Below, piece by piece: positions 20,726-31,783 of a stretch of DNA of 64,000 nt; positions within the stretch are counted from its first letter, which is position 1, and each line of letters opens with the position of its first letter. The notes beneath the pieces were generated by a model. The model saw only the letters and a list, made by a program, of their open reading frames with translations, ran no database searches and was not told the origin of the DNA. Source of the stretch: Tetracentron sinense. Taxonomy: Eukaryota > Streptophyta > Magnoliopsida > Trochodendrales > Trochodendraceae. The position numbers were made by a program, and so were the translations under genes. The stretch covers positions 35,348,441-35,412,440 of the forward strand of contig CM026568.1 of NCBI GenBank assembly GCA_015143295.1, in the 5' to 3' direction.

Positions 20726-23655
20726 TTCTTGAGTAGAACCCTAACCTCTTAAAAATCAAGCGTTTGGACAATAGGTCAGAAATTACCATTTCTAATGAGA
20801 GGAATGGTGTTCCAGATGGGTGCTCTAAAAGCTTTTGGGCCTGATGGCATGCCGACTTGGTTTTACCAGAAGCATTGGGAGACAGTGGAGGATAGTATTT
20901 GCCAAGAGGTTTGGAGCTTCTTCCATGAAGGTTTTCTTCTGAGAGAGCTAAATTACACACATATTGTGCTAATTCCTAAGAATAAGAATCCTCAGGAGAT
21001 GAATTATTACCGGCCAATTAGTCTTTGCAATGATCTTTATAAGATCATAGCAAAGATCCTAGCCCAATGCCTTAGAGTTTGTCTCTCGTTTTTGATCGAT
21101 CAGGCCCAATCAGCTTTTCTCTAAGCAGGAGACAAATTTCAAACAACATCCTAGTGGTTCACGAAATAAGCCACCATCTAAGGAAGAAAAAAATATGTCG
21201 GATCGGAAAATGGCCGTAAAATTGGATATGAATTAGGCTTATGACCGAGTGGAATGAGAGTTTTTATTTGAAACTACGAGGAGAATGTGATTCAACCATC
21301 AATGGATATCACTAATTCAACAATGTGTGACTACTGTTTCCTAATCGGTTATGTTAAATGGAGAAGTGAAAGTTTTTATCAATCCTTCTAGGGGTCTAAG
21401 GCAGAGTGACCCTTTGTCCCCTTACCTTTTTCTCATATGTGAGGAAGCTTTTTCTAACCTGATAAGAGGTGCTCAACTCAACAGAAATGTTAGCAGAATT
21501 ACTCTAAAGATGGGGGCTCCAACCATATCTCATCTCCTCTTTGCAGATGATATTATTGTTTTTTTAAAAGCTAACTTGGAAGAAGCCCACAACCTGGCCG
21601 ATATTCTTGCTCTATACGAGAGGTTTTTGGGCCAAAAGGTAAACTTCAAGAAATTTGGGATTTCCTATAGCAACAACACTCCTTGGAAATTCCGCCGCAT
21701 TCAGGCTCGGAATCTCCACATTCGAAATCTTTCTCCTTTGGAAAAATACCTTGGTTTACCTGTGGAATTTGGGAAGTCCAAAGTCAAGAATTTTGACAAT
21801 CTACAACAAAGGATTCTAGGTCGTCTAAATGGGTGGAGAGGGGCTCTTCTATCTCAGGCGGGGAGGGGTATTATGATCAAATCGGTGGCTCAAGCGATTC
21901 CTACCTTTGCTATGGGGTGTTTCCTATGGGGTGTTTCAAAATTCCAAACAAATGGCTGCACGAGGTAAACATGACAACAACAAAATTTTGGTTGAGCTCT
22001 TCAGAAAATAGGAAGATTCATTGGGTGAGCTGGAGCAAGCTTTGTAAAGCAAAAGAAGCTGGCAAGCTGGGATATAGAGAGCTTCAAGCTTTCAACTTGG
22101 GGATGTTAGCAAAGCAAGGTTGGAGGATCATGACTAACCCCACTTCTCTATGAGCCTCTCTAATGAAAGCTCTTTATTTCCCCAGTTCATCTTTCATACA
22201 GGCTCGGCTAGGATCTCGTCTGTCCTGGGGATGGAGAAGTGTGATAGCGGGTCGCAAAATTTTGGAGCTAGGGACTCGATGGCAGATAGGAAATGGTATG
22301 AACGTTAAAGTGGGTGAGGATCCTTGGGTGCCGGATTTACCAAATTTCAAACCAATTCCTTTGGGAGGAGTCTCTTTACAAAAGCTTTATGTTCATCAGC
22401 TTTTCAATTCAAATTCTGGTTGTTGGAATAGACAGTTGCTGTATGATCTATTCCCTACTTTTGTGGTTGAGGCCATTTGCAAAATTCCTGTAAGTATATT
22501 GAATTCTCCTGATCGGTTAGCTTGGCATTACACATCCTCGGGTATTTTCAAGGTAAGCTCGGCTTACCAGATCGCAAAGAAGTTCTTGGATGCTCGGTTA
22601 CCAGGCCCAAGCAACGCGTCCTTTGGCATGGAGAGCAAGTGCTAGAGAACACTATGTAAAATTCCTGTGATACCAAAGATAAAAATGTTCCTGTGGAGAT
22701 TGTGTCATGATGCTATGGCGGTGGGGAAGAATCTATCTAGGCGGAATATGGATTTGGATGATCAGTGCCCGTTATACAATCAAGAAATCAAGACGACTAC
22801 TCACCTGTTCCTAAGATACTCCTTTTCCAGATGCGTTTGGTTTGGGTCTCAACTCTCTATGAGCATTCCGGACAATAAGGAGCTTACATTGATTAATGGT
22901 AGATTCGGTGGTTGGAGCACCCAAACGTGATGAATACAAATAGCAAGCTGGCGTTGAGATTATCCATTACTTTATGGTGCATTTTGAAGCATAGAAATGA
23001 GGTAAGGTTCAATGGGATTAGAGCTGATCCGATTGCTACCATCCGTCAAGTAGAGGCGTTCACTGCTGAATCTATTGCCTTGGTTTGGGGTAAGGAGTCT
23101 GATGACGTCAATCGTGAAGCTTCTTGTGTTAGATGGTAGCCCTCCCTCACGGATGGATGAAGATAAATGTAGACGGTGCGGCGCTCCCAAACATTGCGGC
23201 GGCAGGAACCGTAATAGTTGTCAAAGACCAGCGGGGCTGCATCTTGTTCTCCTTTTACAAACCCCTCATGGGGGGGTCGAGCAGATCAACTGAAGCTTCT
23301 GCTTTAAGATTAGCCTTTTTAGCAGTGATGCAACATGGTTGGAGATGTGTGATTATTGAGACAGACTCCAAGGAAATAGAGGATCTCCTTAATGTCAGAC
23401 CGAGCCCATTTTTTGGGGACATAAGAATAGTTCTGGATGATATCCAAGCTCTTTGGCGTCAATGCCCTGAAGTGTCAACTGGGTGAGCAGGCAGGCCAAT
23501 ACAGTAGCCCATGACGCTGCTCAGTACGCTTTGAATGAGTTTAAGTTCGTGTTCCTTTTTTAACTTTGTATTCAGTTTTCCTTGTAATGTCAGGACTAGT
23601 TCCGCCCCTGATTAGTTTGGTTATAAATGGCTCTTTCAAACCCCAAAAAAAAAAT
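20726..23655 (+). pseudogene. L1-type LINE ORF2 remnant (RT, zf-RVT, RNase H)
   Basis: Frame pieces in order. First comes the reverse transcriptase, with ALKAFGPDGMPTWFYQKHW, NYYRPISLCN, the GLRQSDPLSPYLF motif, and the catalytic FADD box in SHLLFADDIIVF. Then the post-RT region (WRGALLSQAGRGIMIKSV). Then the zf-RVT Cys/His region (FLWRLCHDAMAVGKNLSRR ... HLFLRYSF). Last the RNase H-like domain (INVDGAALPN ... ETDSKEIEDLL). Frameshifts near 20790, 21125-21350 and 21960, plus stops, disable it. The 5' half (endonuclease) is missing. The 3' end has an A10 run at 23645-23654. The family copies itself by target-primed reverse transcription. Confidence 0.9.
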
Positions 23656-24271
23656 ATGAGGTTTATTGTCTTGTATTTGTTGTACCCATTTGGAATAAGG
23701 AGTTGCAATGTTGCTCAAATGTACGTGTACATATATCATTTGTGAAATATAGGTATGTTGTTTACCAAAAGAAAGAAATATCGGTATGTTAACTGACGTC
23801 CTACTTTCTCTGCCACATTTGGGCAATAGCGGGCGTCAATCGGTTTGCTATCAATTTTTGTTCTGTACCTTATTTCGATAGTTTTCCTGTCATCCACTCT
23901 CCCCCTACTCTTATACAAGAAAACAAAATAATATGAGACTACTTTCTTCTCGTTTTTTTTTTTTTTTTTTTTTTTTTAATAAAGTATCACAACTTTTGTT
24001 TTAAATTAGTTAAAACAACCGGAGTCCGGAAAGTGGTTGTAGCATTTCTATTTGAAGAACCGGAACTTTCTGAAAAGTTTCCATACCTAAGAGCTCAAAA
24101 TTTCAAAATGATGCATAGTAAAATTATAAGGGCACTACCCAAATTAAAAAATGTGAATGAGAATTCCAACCCCTGATGGAAATTATAATGAGAAACAAGA
24201 AAGAAATGGTGAAAAAAAAAACATGGAGAAAAAAGAGATCTGAAGTTCAGTTACAGCAGTGTGAGATGATG
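23656..24271. other. Intergenic / 3' flank of the FATB-type gene
   Basis: Contains poly(T) at 23950-23977 and AT-rich DNA. The stretch nearest 24271 should hold the 3' UTR of the minus-strand gene. No other gene seen. Confidence 0.4.
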
Positions 24272-27200
24272 TCACTTATGTTTTCGTTTGGATCGCCATT
24301 CTGATCTTGCTCGGACTATCTCCGCCTTATCTTCTTGCATGCGAAGCAGGTGCGTGCTTCTCAAATCTGCTTTGCGTAAACGTGTATTGACAATGTTCGA
24401 GTCCTCAGCTACAGTACTTACTTTCATGCTCGTCAAGGACTCGAGCAAATGGGATTGCCGACATTCACGTCGGTACTCCAGGGTCATGCTTGTGAGGTAG
24501 TAATCTTCCAAGACATTTAGTGGCACACTCTGCGTATAAAGGTTACAAACTGTTACATATACTTAGCATTTATCCTTCCACGTTCCTACTTTAATTTCTA
24601 GATTTTTTTTTTCGCTAGGGAAGAAAGAGATATGGTTTAACAGAATTCCTAAGAAATACAGGTTCAATTTCTAGCCATTAAGGTAGGGGGAGTGGTACCT
24701 CTAAAATCCATCCAATGTATTTGACGTTGTTTACGTGCTGGTTTGCATCCATGTCACTCCATCTTGGCTGGATTTTGCAGAAACAATTTGTTAGTGAAGC
24801 TAGCTAACATTATTTGTAACTCTAGAGTTCTGAGAAGAACACTGGCATAATACAGATAGTGCAGTAGAAGAGAAAAAAGGAACGCCCAAAGAAGGACAGA
24901 GTCATACTTACAGCTAAACCAGAACGGATGCTCTCGGCAGTTTCATCACTGAGCTTATCAATTTTGTTGCTGTCGTCTGCGATTACGATTGCAGCTCTGT
25001 TGAGGTAGAAGGGTTGGACCTCTTCTCTCACTTGTTCGGGGATCTTAGACAACCTTCTAGTTTCTCTGTTCATGATTACCCATGTGCTGCATGGAGATAT
25101 AAGGAAGTAAGTTTAATTAAGAGTATATAGGTGTATTTGTGTTTTGACACTTTTTTTTTTTAATTACTTGGGGATATTGCTAGCTGCACCTTGTAGCTCT
25201 TGTTATGATCTGTTGGGTACTGTAGTCCCTGATTATCCAGTCCCTGCGCATTCCATTTTTTCCAGCCGCATCAACCCAAGTATCAATCTCAACTACATCT
25301 CCCCTGCACTCACATACGTACCATTATTCTTCTGGATTAGTTCAAAGTAGTAGCTAGAACAGAAATTGTGGAGCTTAGAAGACTTTGCAGAGAGATTGGG
25401 AGAGGAAAAACAAGACGTACCAGGAGCTGTATTTCTCTACTTGAATATGTATTCGGGTGACGACCCAAATGAGTTTCCTAAGGCTCATTTCTCGTGTTGT
25501 GCCGAATCCGTCTCCAGCAAGGCCAGAGCTCCTCACATGATTCAGAGCTGTCTCCTGCACTCCTCCATAAGACAAAGTCAATGAAATCACCTCATTCCCT
25601 TATCTAAACTAATCGGTTACGGATTGTTCCTACTCAGGAATCGCTAAAATGGAAATCCGGCTGATTTCAATGAATACTAAATGGGTGCAAATCCTCTCCG
25701 GTGATAACCGGATGTGGTACATCCGGTTATCACCCCTAGAGGTCGCCACGTGTCTCCTTTGACACCCCTTAACCGTGGGTAAGGTTCACCCACCCCTAGG
25801 GTTCACCCACCTATTTTTGGTTTTTTTTTTAAAATATTAATTCCATTTTTAAAATTAAAAAACTGTTTTTAAAGTTTTTTTAATATTAAAAACAATTTTT
25901 TAATTTTAAAAATAGAATTAATATTTAAAAAAAAAAACCAAAAATAGGTGGGTGAACCCTAGGGGTGGGTGAACCTTACCCATGGTTAAGGGGTGTCAAA
26001 GGAGACACGTGGCGACCTCTAGGGGTGATAACCGGATGTCACCATACTAAATATTTTTCGAAACAATTGTATCATGTGTCATGTGTAGGGCTGCACATCC
26101 GGCCTACAAGCCTTTGTAAGTATCTCGGGCTGTGCTTGTTCAAAAATTATAAAAAAAAATTCAGGCCCAAATCCGGCCCATGTGCAGCCTTAGTCATGTG
26201 TGGTACTTAATGCATCTCTACTGAGAATTTGGTGGAAGTCTGCTCAGTTTGTGGGCCTCAGCATGGATTAGCAACAGCCCCTGTTGAAGCCCAAAAGGGC
26301 AAAACCAGGGATTCTATTGCCTTGGTTTCCATTTAAAATAGAATATTTAGAACCAAATCTTCTACGGTGATAACAGGATTTGGCAAATCTTGATGTCACC
26401 CCTGAGGTTGCCACATATCTCTTTTGACACCCTTTAACCTTGACTAAGATTCACCAACTCCTAGGGTTCACCCTCCAATTCTTAGTTTTTTTTAAAAAAA
26501 CACTAAAATATTTTTAAAAATAAGAGATTAATTTTGATGGGGAGCTCTGCGGGGCCCCCTTTTTACACTACAAGGGGGCAAAATGTGTAATTATCAATTA
26601 CACATTTTGCCCCCTTGTAGTGTAAAAAAGGGGCTCCACATCCTTAGTGTAAAAAGAGAGAGAGAGCTCCGCTTCATATTTAAACTGAAAAAATAAGTAA
26701 TTTTTTTTTCTTCTAAAAATCAAGGATGGGTGGTTTAACCTAAGACCGGTGAATCTTAACCAGGAGGTCAAAAGGAACAAGTGGCGACGGGTAAGTCCGG
26801 TTATCACCGTAGAGGATTTGATTCGAGAACATTTATGTGTTTTTGAAGATCGGGCCATGAAATACTCAAAAAAATTGGGCACATGAGGCCCTTGCAACGA
26901 ATCTGTGTATTTACTCTTTCCTCCCAAATATATTCGGAGTAACATAGTGAGAAGAACAGATGATCAATCATGCAGTAACCAAATGAGGAGATAGAAGAGA
27001 ACCAACCTGAAGAAGGTTCATCAGTGTCTCCATGGTGGCAGTTTTATCTGGTCCAATTTCGTAAGACCTGATCAAGAACGTCTGTCTATAAACAAAACGA
27101 TCCCCTAGAAATCTCCCAAGCTGAAAAGCATGAACGGCCTCGTCTGTCCCACTCCTGTTGCACAAATATGGAGCTTCATCCACACTAAACCCATTTACCT

Positions 27201-27408
27201 TTCTCCCATTGATCCTATCCAAGCTCCGAAAACTACTACTACTACTCGCTTTCACAGACAAGCCCCTCAACACTTTCTTACTCCTCATCAACACATAGAT
27301 ACCCACCTTTAAAATTTCTCGGTCCATGGCCGGAGTCCTCCTCTCCGGCTTACACGAACCCTCCGTAAAGTATGATCCAATGTTGCCTCTCACCGCCATT
27401 GATGTCAT
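24272..27408 (-). CDS. FATB: FATB-type acyl-ACP thioesterase (six exons)
   Basis: Hydrolyses acyl-ACP in plastids to release free fatty acids for export. Minus-strand exons: 27007-27408, 25421-25554, 25190-25303, 24912-25086, 24699-24767, 24272-24529, all GT-AG. They total 1152 nt, 383 residues. Exon lengths 134, 114 and 69 and the phases agree with my recall of FATB gene structure. Landmarks: basic Ser-rich N-terminus (likely transit peptide), FVYRQTFLIRSYEIGPDKTA, WVVTRIHIQVEKY, MRRDWIIRD, TRRLSKIPEQVREE, the active-site loop DANQHVNNVKYIGWILE (Asn284, His286), and LEYRREC (Glu320, Cys321). All active-site residues are present. Exon 1 is shorter than in many FATBs and its N-terminus diverges; a different start is possible. 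Intron 1 (25555-27006) is packed with inverted-repeat elements. Confidence 0.9.
25690..26042. mobile_element. Giant near-perfect palindromic element in FATB intron 1
   Basis: From 25719 to 26039 the DNA is one inverted repeat with arms of about 150 bp: ACATCCGGTTATCACCCC ... GGGGTGATAACCGGATGT. It passes through CCACGTGTCTCC/GGAGACACGTGG and AACCGTGGGTAAGGTTCACC. The loop is A/T. The left tip also carries a small extra hairpin (GGTGATAACCGGATG...). Consensus end of this family: AAATCCTCTACGGTGATAACCGG. Transcribed as part of intron 1, it would form a very long RNA hairpin. Confidence 0.85.
26358..26818. mobile_element. TTAACC-family element 2, interrupted by a foldback
   Basis: Ends AAATCTTCTACGGTGATAAC and, inverted, AAATCCTCTACGGTGATAAC. 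The internal order is the same as in the palindrome upstream (CACCCCTGAGGTTGCCAC, CTTTTGACACCC, GGTGAATCTTAACC, GTGGCGAC). A separate foldback at 26541-26641 has split it. It also lies in FATB intron 1. Confidence 0.7.
26541..26641. mobile_element. Near-perfect foldback nested in intron 1
   Basis: Arms CTTTTTACACTACAAGGGGG and CCCCCTTGTAGTGTAAAAAA continue through CAAAATGTGTAATT with almost no loop, about 44 bp per arm. The outer edge has GGAGCTC, seen again near 5272 and 43790 beside GTAAAAAGAG. Non-coding. Confidence 0.7.
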
Positions 27409-28021
27409 CGCTAAGTTATCATATGTTTACAGAAGACCTCACAAAATAAGTGTAAGAGGGGTGTTCAATATATTGATAATGTTGGTTTGATAAAAGGGGA
27501 AGGAAATTATAGTAGGTATAACAACTTGAGAAAAAAATATAAATAACTTACCCAAAAAGAGAAAAAATATAAATAAATAAATAAAGAGATCAAATTTACT
27601 TGACAACAATTCAAAGACATAGAAGAGGAAAAAGTGGTGAGAGGGACATGGAAAAAATCTGTCTTAAAAGCGTATGAAGAAGATTGTTAGAGGAGGAGAA
27701 GGGATTTGCAGTTCAACCACTACAATGGGTGGAGGAGAAATGGAGGAATCCATCGTTAACTTACACGCAAATGTGGATAAATTTGACTGGTTTTTGGATG
27801 GGCTTTAGGGCTATATATCTTTTTATAATAATAGATATTAATCTAATGACCGACCACTTATTGGGCGGTATTCACCATCTTGTGTTAGAGACGTAGGTTC
27901 ATTTGGAGGTCCTACAAATAAGGGATACCTCTACAGAAGTTGGGACATGGGGGAAACAGTTACAGGTCAGCTGCCCTCCATCAAACTTTAGCCCCTATTT
28001 GGGGTGACCAAGGATAAGGAT
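27409..28021. other. Upstream region of the FATB-type gene
   Basis: AT-rich DNA directly upstream of the minus-strand start codon at 27408; the promoter and 5' UTR should be here. A-rich stretch at 27520-27590. No clear TATA chosen and no other gene found. Confidence 0.4.
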
Positions 28022-28030
28022 AAAGAGGGC

Positions 28031-28250
28031 GTGATGGGATTTGGTCTTGCTCTAGCAAGACCAAAATCGTCTTGCTCTTGGTGGGCTTTCGACATGTGGC
28101 GATAAAAAGGTGAGAAGATATCAAAGGGAGAGAAGTCAAAAAATTGGGAAGAAAATGAAATGACTTCTCCCATTTTTATCACCACATGTGGAACAGTGTA
28201 CATTGGCAAGATGGTTTTGGTCTGGCTAGAGCAAGACCAAATCCCATCCC
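28031..28250. mobile_element. Hairpin-ended MITE (TTTGGTCTTGC type), exact 9-bp duplication
   Basis: Ends GTGATGGGATTTGGTC and, inverted, GGGATGGGATTTGGTC. Each arm folds as TGGTCTTGCTCTAGCAAGACCA or similar. The exact 9-bp duplication aaagagggc is at 28022-28030 and 28251-28259. Shared core: GGCGATAAAAAGG, GATATCAAAGGGAGAGAAGTC, GACTTCTCCC. Confidence 0.85.
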
Positions 28251-28259
28251 AAAGAGGGC

Positions 28260-29220
28260 CCACCAAATAGTAGTTTGATTTTTTTTAGCAGCTTTGCAAT
28301 ATAATATGTTGACTGGATCTCTACTGCAATCTCCACACATGTGCATCAATCGGACCGTTGATTCAGTAGCGGGCCTCTTAAATGGGCCAGGCCCAAATAT
28401 CGTAGATTTGGATGTCTCCAACCAGCACATGCATCATATGTTTTAGAAGCCTGTGAATTGTTTCATGAGAAGAACAAGGACTAATATCGATTGACGTCCG
28501 ACCTCGTCAATGAGGTACATAGACCAAAAATATGTATATGATTGAAAGATATTAACAATCTGATGTGGATATAATTCCTGTATTAGAAGGTCAGGCGTGG
28601 CAGCGAAAGGGGACATAGCCCAATTAGGAATACTTGGTAGGTCGCCTAATCACATGTAATTGTCATAACACATCAAACAAACTTGAGGAAATAAAGCACG
28701 CTTACCCCAAATCAAAAAATGGTTTTTAAAACACCCAAAATGTTTTTCTTTTTCAAGCATATGTTATTATCAATATATACCATCAACGAGTTAAAAGTTG
28801 ATTTGCCTCCGTATCCTGGTTTATTTGCTGGAAAATATTTTTTCAAATGCTTTATTTTCTTTGAAATTGAGACAATATTTTCTTAATAATTGGGCAAAAA
28901 TTATTTCTTGAAATTTTTTCACCCCCTTTTTTTTTTCTTCCAACCAACCAGAACCTCGGAAAGTCAAATCTAAAGTTGGAAGGAAATCTTATGAAATTTT
29001 ATTCTCATTTTTAGGTTCATCAAGAACCAAACACAAGAAAATGGTTTTCAGCTTCGCAGCAATCAATGGTTTACCTCAATAATTTGAGGAAAACTACACC
29101 AATCCTGCTTATCTGCATGCATAAGAGTTTAAATTTGATGAGGGAGACCTCTACATAAAAATATGTGTTAACTCCTTGTTTTGAATTTAATTACATTGGC
29201 AGTTTCGTGATAATATGCAA
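28260..29220. other. Intergenic DNA, no gene recognised
   Basis: AT-rich, with a GGGCC-rich patch around 28370-28400. No conserved frame, terminal repeats or RNA gene was seen. Confidence 0.4.
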
Positions 29221-29380
29221 TTTTTTTTTTTTGGTCGGTCCTAATCATTTATCTACCTATGCTAAGGGTTAGGAGGTTAGTAGGGTTAGTGACAATGGTG
29301 GGTCTCAACAGCCACACCAAAGACTCGAACGCAAGTCTCACCTCCCCAAAGGAGATACACGATCACTGGGACAAGCCCAT
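29221..29380 (-). mobile_element. tRNA-derived SINE
   Basis: On the minus strand: head GGGCTTGTCCCAGTGATCG (A-box-like) and GCGTTCGAGTCTTTGG (B-box-like GTTCGAGTC). A non-tRNA body follows, ending in A12 (the T run at 29221-29232 on plus). About 155 bp. This is the polymerase III promoter layout of plant SINEs. Target duplication not found. Confidence 0.6.
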
Positions 29381-29396
29381 GGTGTGTATTATATAG

Positions 29397-29558
29397 AGTT
29401 AGGATAGGCAAAAGCACACGCTGTTGAGTTGTTGCCCCTTTGTTTCTTACAAAAAAATGGGGCTCTTTTTTTTTTTCCCAATTTTACCCTTGCTGAAAAT
29501 GGGGCCCTCTTTGTAAGACACAAAGGGGCAACAGCGTGCGCTGCTGCCCATTGGAACT
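29397..29558. mobile_element. MITE related to the CAACAGCGC hairpin element
   Basis: Ends AGTTAGGATAGGCAAAAGC and, inverted, AGTTCCAATGGGCAGCAGC. Both arms continue through ACGCTGTTG and TTGCCCCTTTGT. Same type as 41799-41969. The 9-bp flanks are not convincingly alike. Confidence 0.6.
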
Positions 29559-29599
29559 CATATCATATGCATCCAAGTGGTAGTTTCACAAAGATTTTC

Positions 29600-30630
29600 A
29601 AATAATTAATTACAAAACTCCCACCCTATTAACTGGGACGATATTTTTTATTTTTCATATAGAGCTGCACCTAATATTTAAACTCCGCTGTCAAAAAAAA
29701 AGTCATGATTTATTCTTCTTATCAGCTATTCAGTATTCAGCTCCTGACACAACTCTCCATATTTTATTTTATACATGTATAAGACTTTCAAGAATTTTTT
29801 TTTTTTTTTTTTTTTGTTGGGAGACTTTAAGGGATTAGAGTCCGTTTTGTGTGCAACTCTTGCACAGAGATTTTGTGTGCCCCTTGGAAAGGGGAAATTC
29901 GTTTAGATTATTTTTACTAATATATATATATATATATATAGAGGGAAATGGAAAACGGACCCAGGTAAGCTTAGAAGCTAACCCAGTGACCTCATTAGTC
30001 CAAACCACTCTTTTACCATCCTCCATCCATCAAGTGTGGTTAACCCCCTAAGGTTAAGCAATCTAACCATAGTTTTTAGAAAAAACAAAAACAAAATTAC
30101 TAATTTAAATTTAGTTAATTTTAACCATGGTTAACCAGGAATAAAAAAATATGCGGGGACACTTGGGTCAGCTTAGAAGTGGACCTGGGTCCGCTTCTCA
30201 GACCTCATATATATAAGATTTGTGTACCGAGTTGCACTTGAACATACAAAATGGTATACGACCAAATTTCCATAGTTGAGATTTCACCACTTATCTTTAC
30301 CAAAATAAAAGGGATTGCCCCGTTCAAAACGTTGTTTGAAATCTGTATAATACCTAAAGTACCCCTTAATCATTAATATAATGAATGAGGTTATAAAAAA
30401 AGTTGTAAGCCAAAGTTTGTGAAAGGTGGAATTTTTGAAGATCGGTTTTGTCATTCAACCAAACCCTTCTCTCTCACAAGTCACAGGTCGCAATCATTCG
30501 TGTGTCCCCTCTCTCTCCCAACGTCCCTCTCACTCTCTCTCCTTTTTTCAACCCACTCTCTCTCCCCCCTCACCCGCCCTCTCTTCTCAAGTGAGACGAG
30601 TTCGAATCATATCACATTCAATCGTGAATG
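29600..30630. other. Intergenic DNA with simple repeats
   Basis: Poly(T) near 29796-29816, (AT)n at about 29920-29940, and a TTAACC-family block at 30030-30150. A CT-rich stretch at 30460-30590 gives two overlapping open frames of about 70-80 codons that look like low-complexity artefacts. No gene recognised. Confidence 0.4.
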
Positions 30631-30637
30631 AACTAAG

Positions 30638-30924
30638 GGAGAGTTCAATCGCACCCACAAGTTAACACCCGTTTTTGTTTAATTCTTATTAACCACAGTT
30701 AAGATTTACTAATCCTTAGGGTTTAATAATTTAACCTTGTTTTTTTTTAAAAAAAAGTTTATTCTTAGGGTTAAATATTGTTAATCCTAAGGTAAAATTT
30801 TAAAAATAATTTTTCCTAAAAACCAAGGTTTGATTATTGAATCTTAAGGGTTAAGAAATAACAACCTTGATTAATAAGGGTTAAAAATTACATGTGTTGA
30901 TTTGTGGATGCGATTGAACTCTCC
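30638..30924. mobile_element. TTAACC-type element with GAGAGTTCAATCGC ends
   Basis: Left GGAGAGTTCAATCGCACCCAC, right (inverted) GGAGAGTTCAATCGCATCCAC. Inside: AAGTTAACACCC/GGTTAAAAATTACATGTGTTG, AACCACAGTTAAG, AACCTTGTTTTTT and inverted counterparts. The same GAGTTCAATCGC block occurs inside the Helitrons and at 37390-37570. Confidence 0.6.
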
Positions 30925-31069
30925 TTGAATTCAATCATGATCGGCAGTGATTCAATTTCGATTTGTAACGGAACTCCAACTATGACTAAGATTCACCGAC
31001 CCTCGGGTTCACCCACTTAATTTAGTTTTTCGAAATGTTCTTACTAGGTCCCTTCCATGTCTCTCCCCT

Positions 31070-31108
31070 TCTTCTCTCACGTGCATCGCACGTGTCACCG
31101 CTCACTAG
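31070..31108 (+). mobile_element. Helitron 3' terminus (isolated)
   Basis: CTCACGTGCATCGCACGTG forms a stem, followed by TCACCGCTCACTAG and then T. This matches the 3' ends of the Helitrons at 14266, 50902 and 52291. Its 5' end was not located, so extent is unknown. Confidence 0.5.
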
Positions 31109-31319
31109 TAAATTTATAAATAGACTAAGAGATTTATATATAGAAAAATGTTACCCTACTCTTCTACCCTACTCTTAGGCCTTTTCTACTCTTAACTTCC
31201 ACTAACCACTGTTCCCTTTAATGGAGCACATGTATGGCTCTAGACTTAGAAATTAGAATTCTCTACTGTTATAAGGACTCCAAGGAATCTGAATACAACA
31301 AAAAAGCCTTTTATCATCA

Positions 31320-31783
31320 TGGTTTAAAATTTCGTTGAAATTTCGCAAAATTTCGGTTTCGGACAACCCCACCGATATCGAAACTGGGTTTATTTCGGAA
31401 ATCAGATTTCGGCCGAAATTCGAAGATTTCGGATGAAATTTCGGAATTTTGGCTGAATTCTGATTTTTTTTTTTTTTAATAATTTTTTTAAAATTAAAAT
31501 TCTGAAATATTTCGAAATTTTTACCGAAATTTCGAAAAAATTATATATTAATTACAAAAATAAAATAATAATATATATATATAATTAATATTATATAAAA
31601 ATATATATATATAAAATAAAATTTTAGAATATTTCGGTGAAATTTCGGATCAAATTTCGGAATAATATTTTATTATTAAATACGATTTCGGTGAGATGTC
31701 AGCCGAAATTTCGAAATTTCAGAAAATTCCATTTCGAATGGGACATCCGAAATCAACCGAAATTTCTAAATTTAAAACCTTGT
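31320..31783. mobile_element. TTTCG-rich MITE
   Basis: Termini GGTTTAAAATTTCG and, inverted, AGGTTTTAAATTTAG. The interior is dense in GAAATTTCG palindromes and A/T. Probably a hAT-like non-autonomous element, but no clean 8-bp duplication was found. Confidence 0.5.

Noticed and set aside
26598..26945. Minus-strand 115-codon frame inside FATB intron 1
   Set aside because: It lies across a foldback and a TTAACC element; the splice sites on both sides define it as intron.
29221..29380. A true tRNA gene
   Set aside because: Only A- and B-box-like parts are present, the cloverleaf does not close, and a poly(A) tail follows; it is a SINE.
30419..30665. Overlapping 70- and 79-codon Ser/Pro/Leu-rich frames
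   Set aside because: They come from a CT-rich low-complexity stretch; no splice, promoter or domain support.
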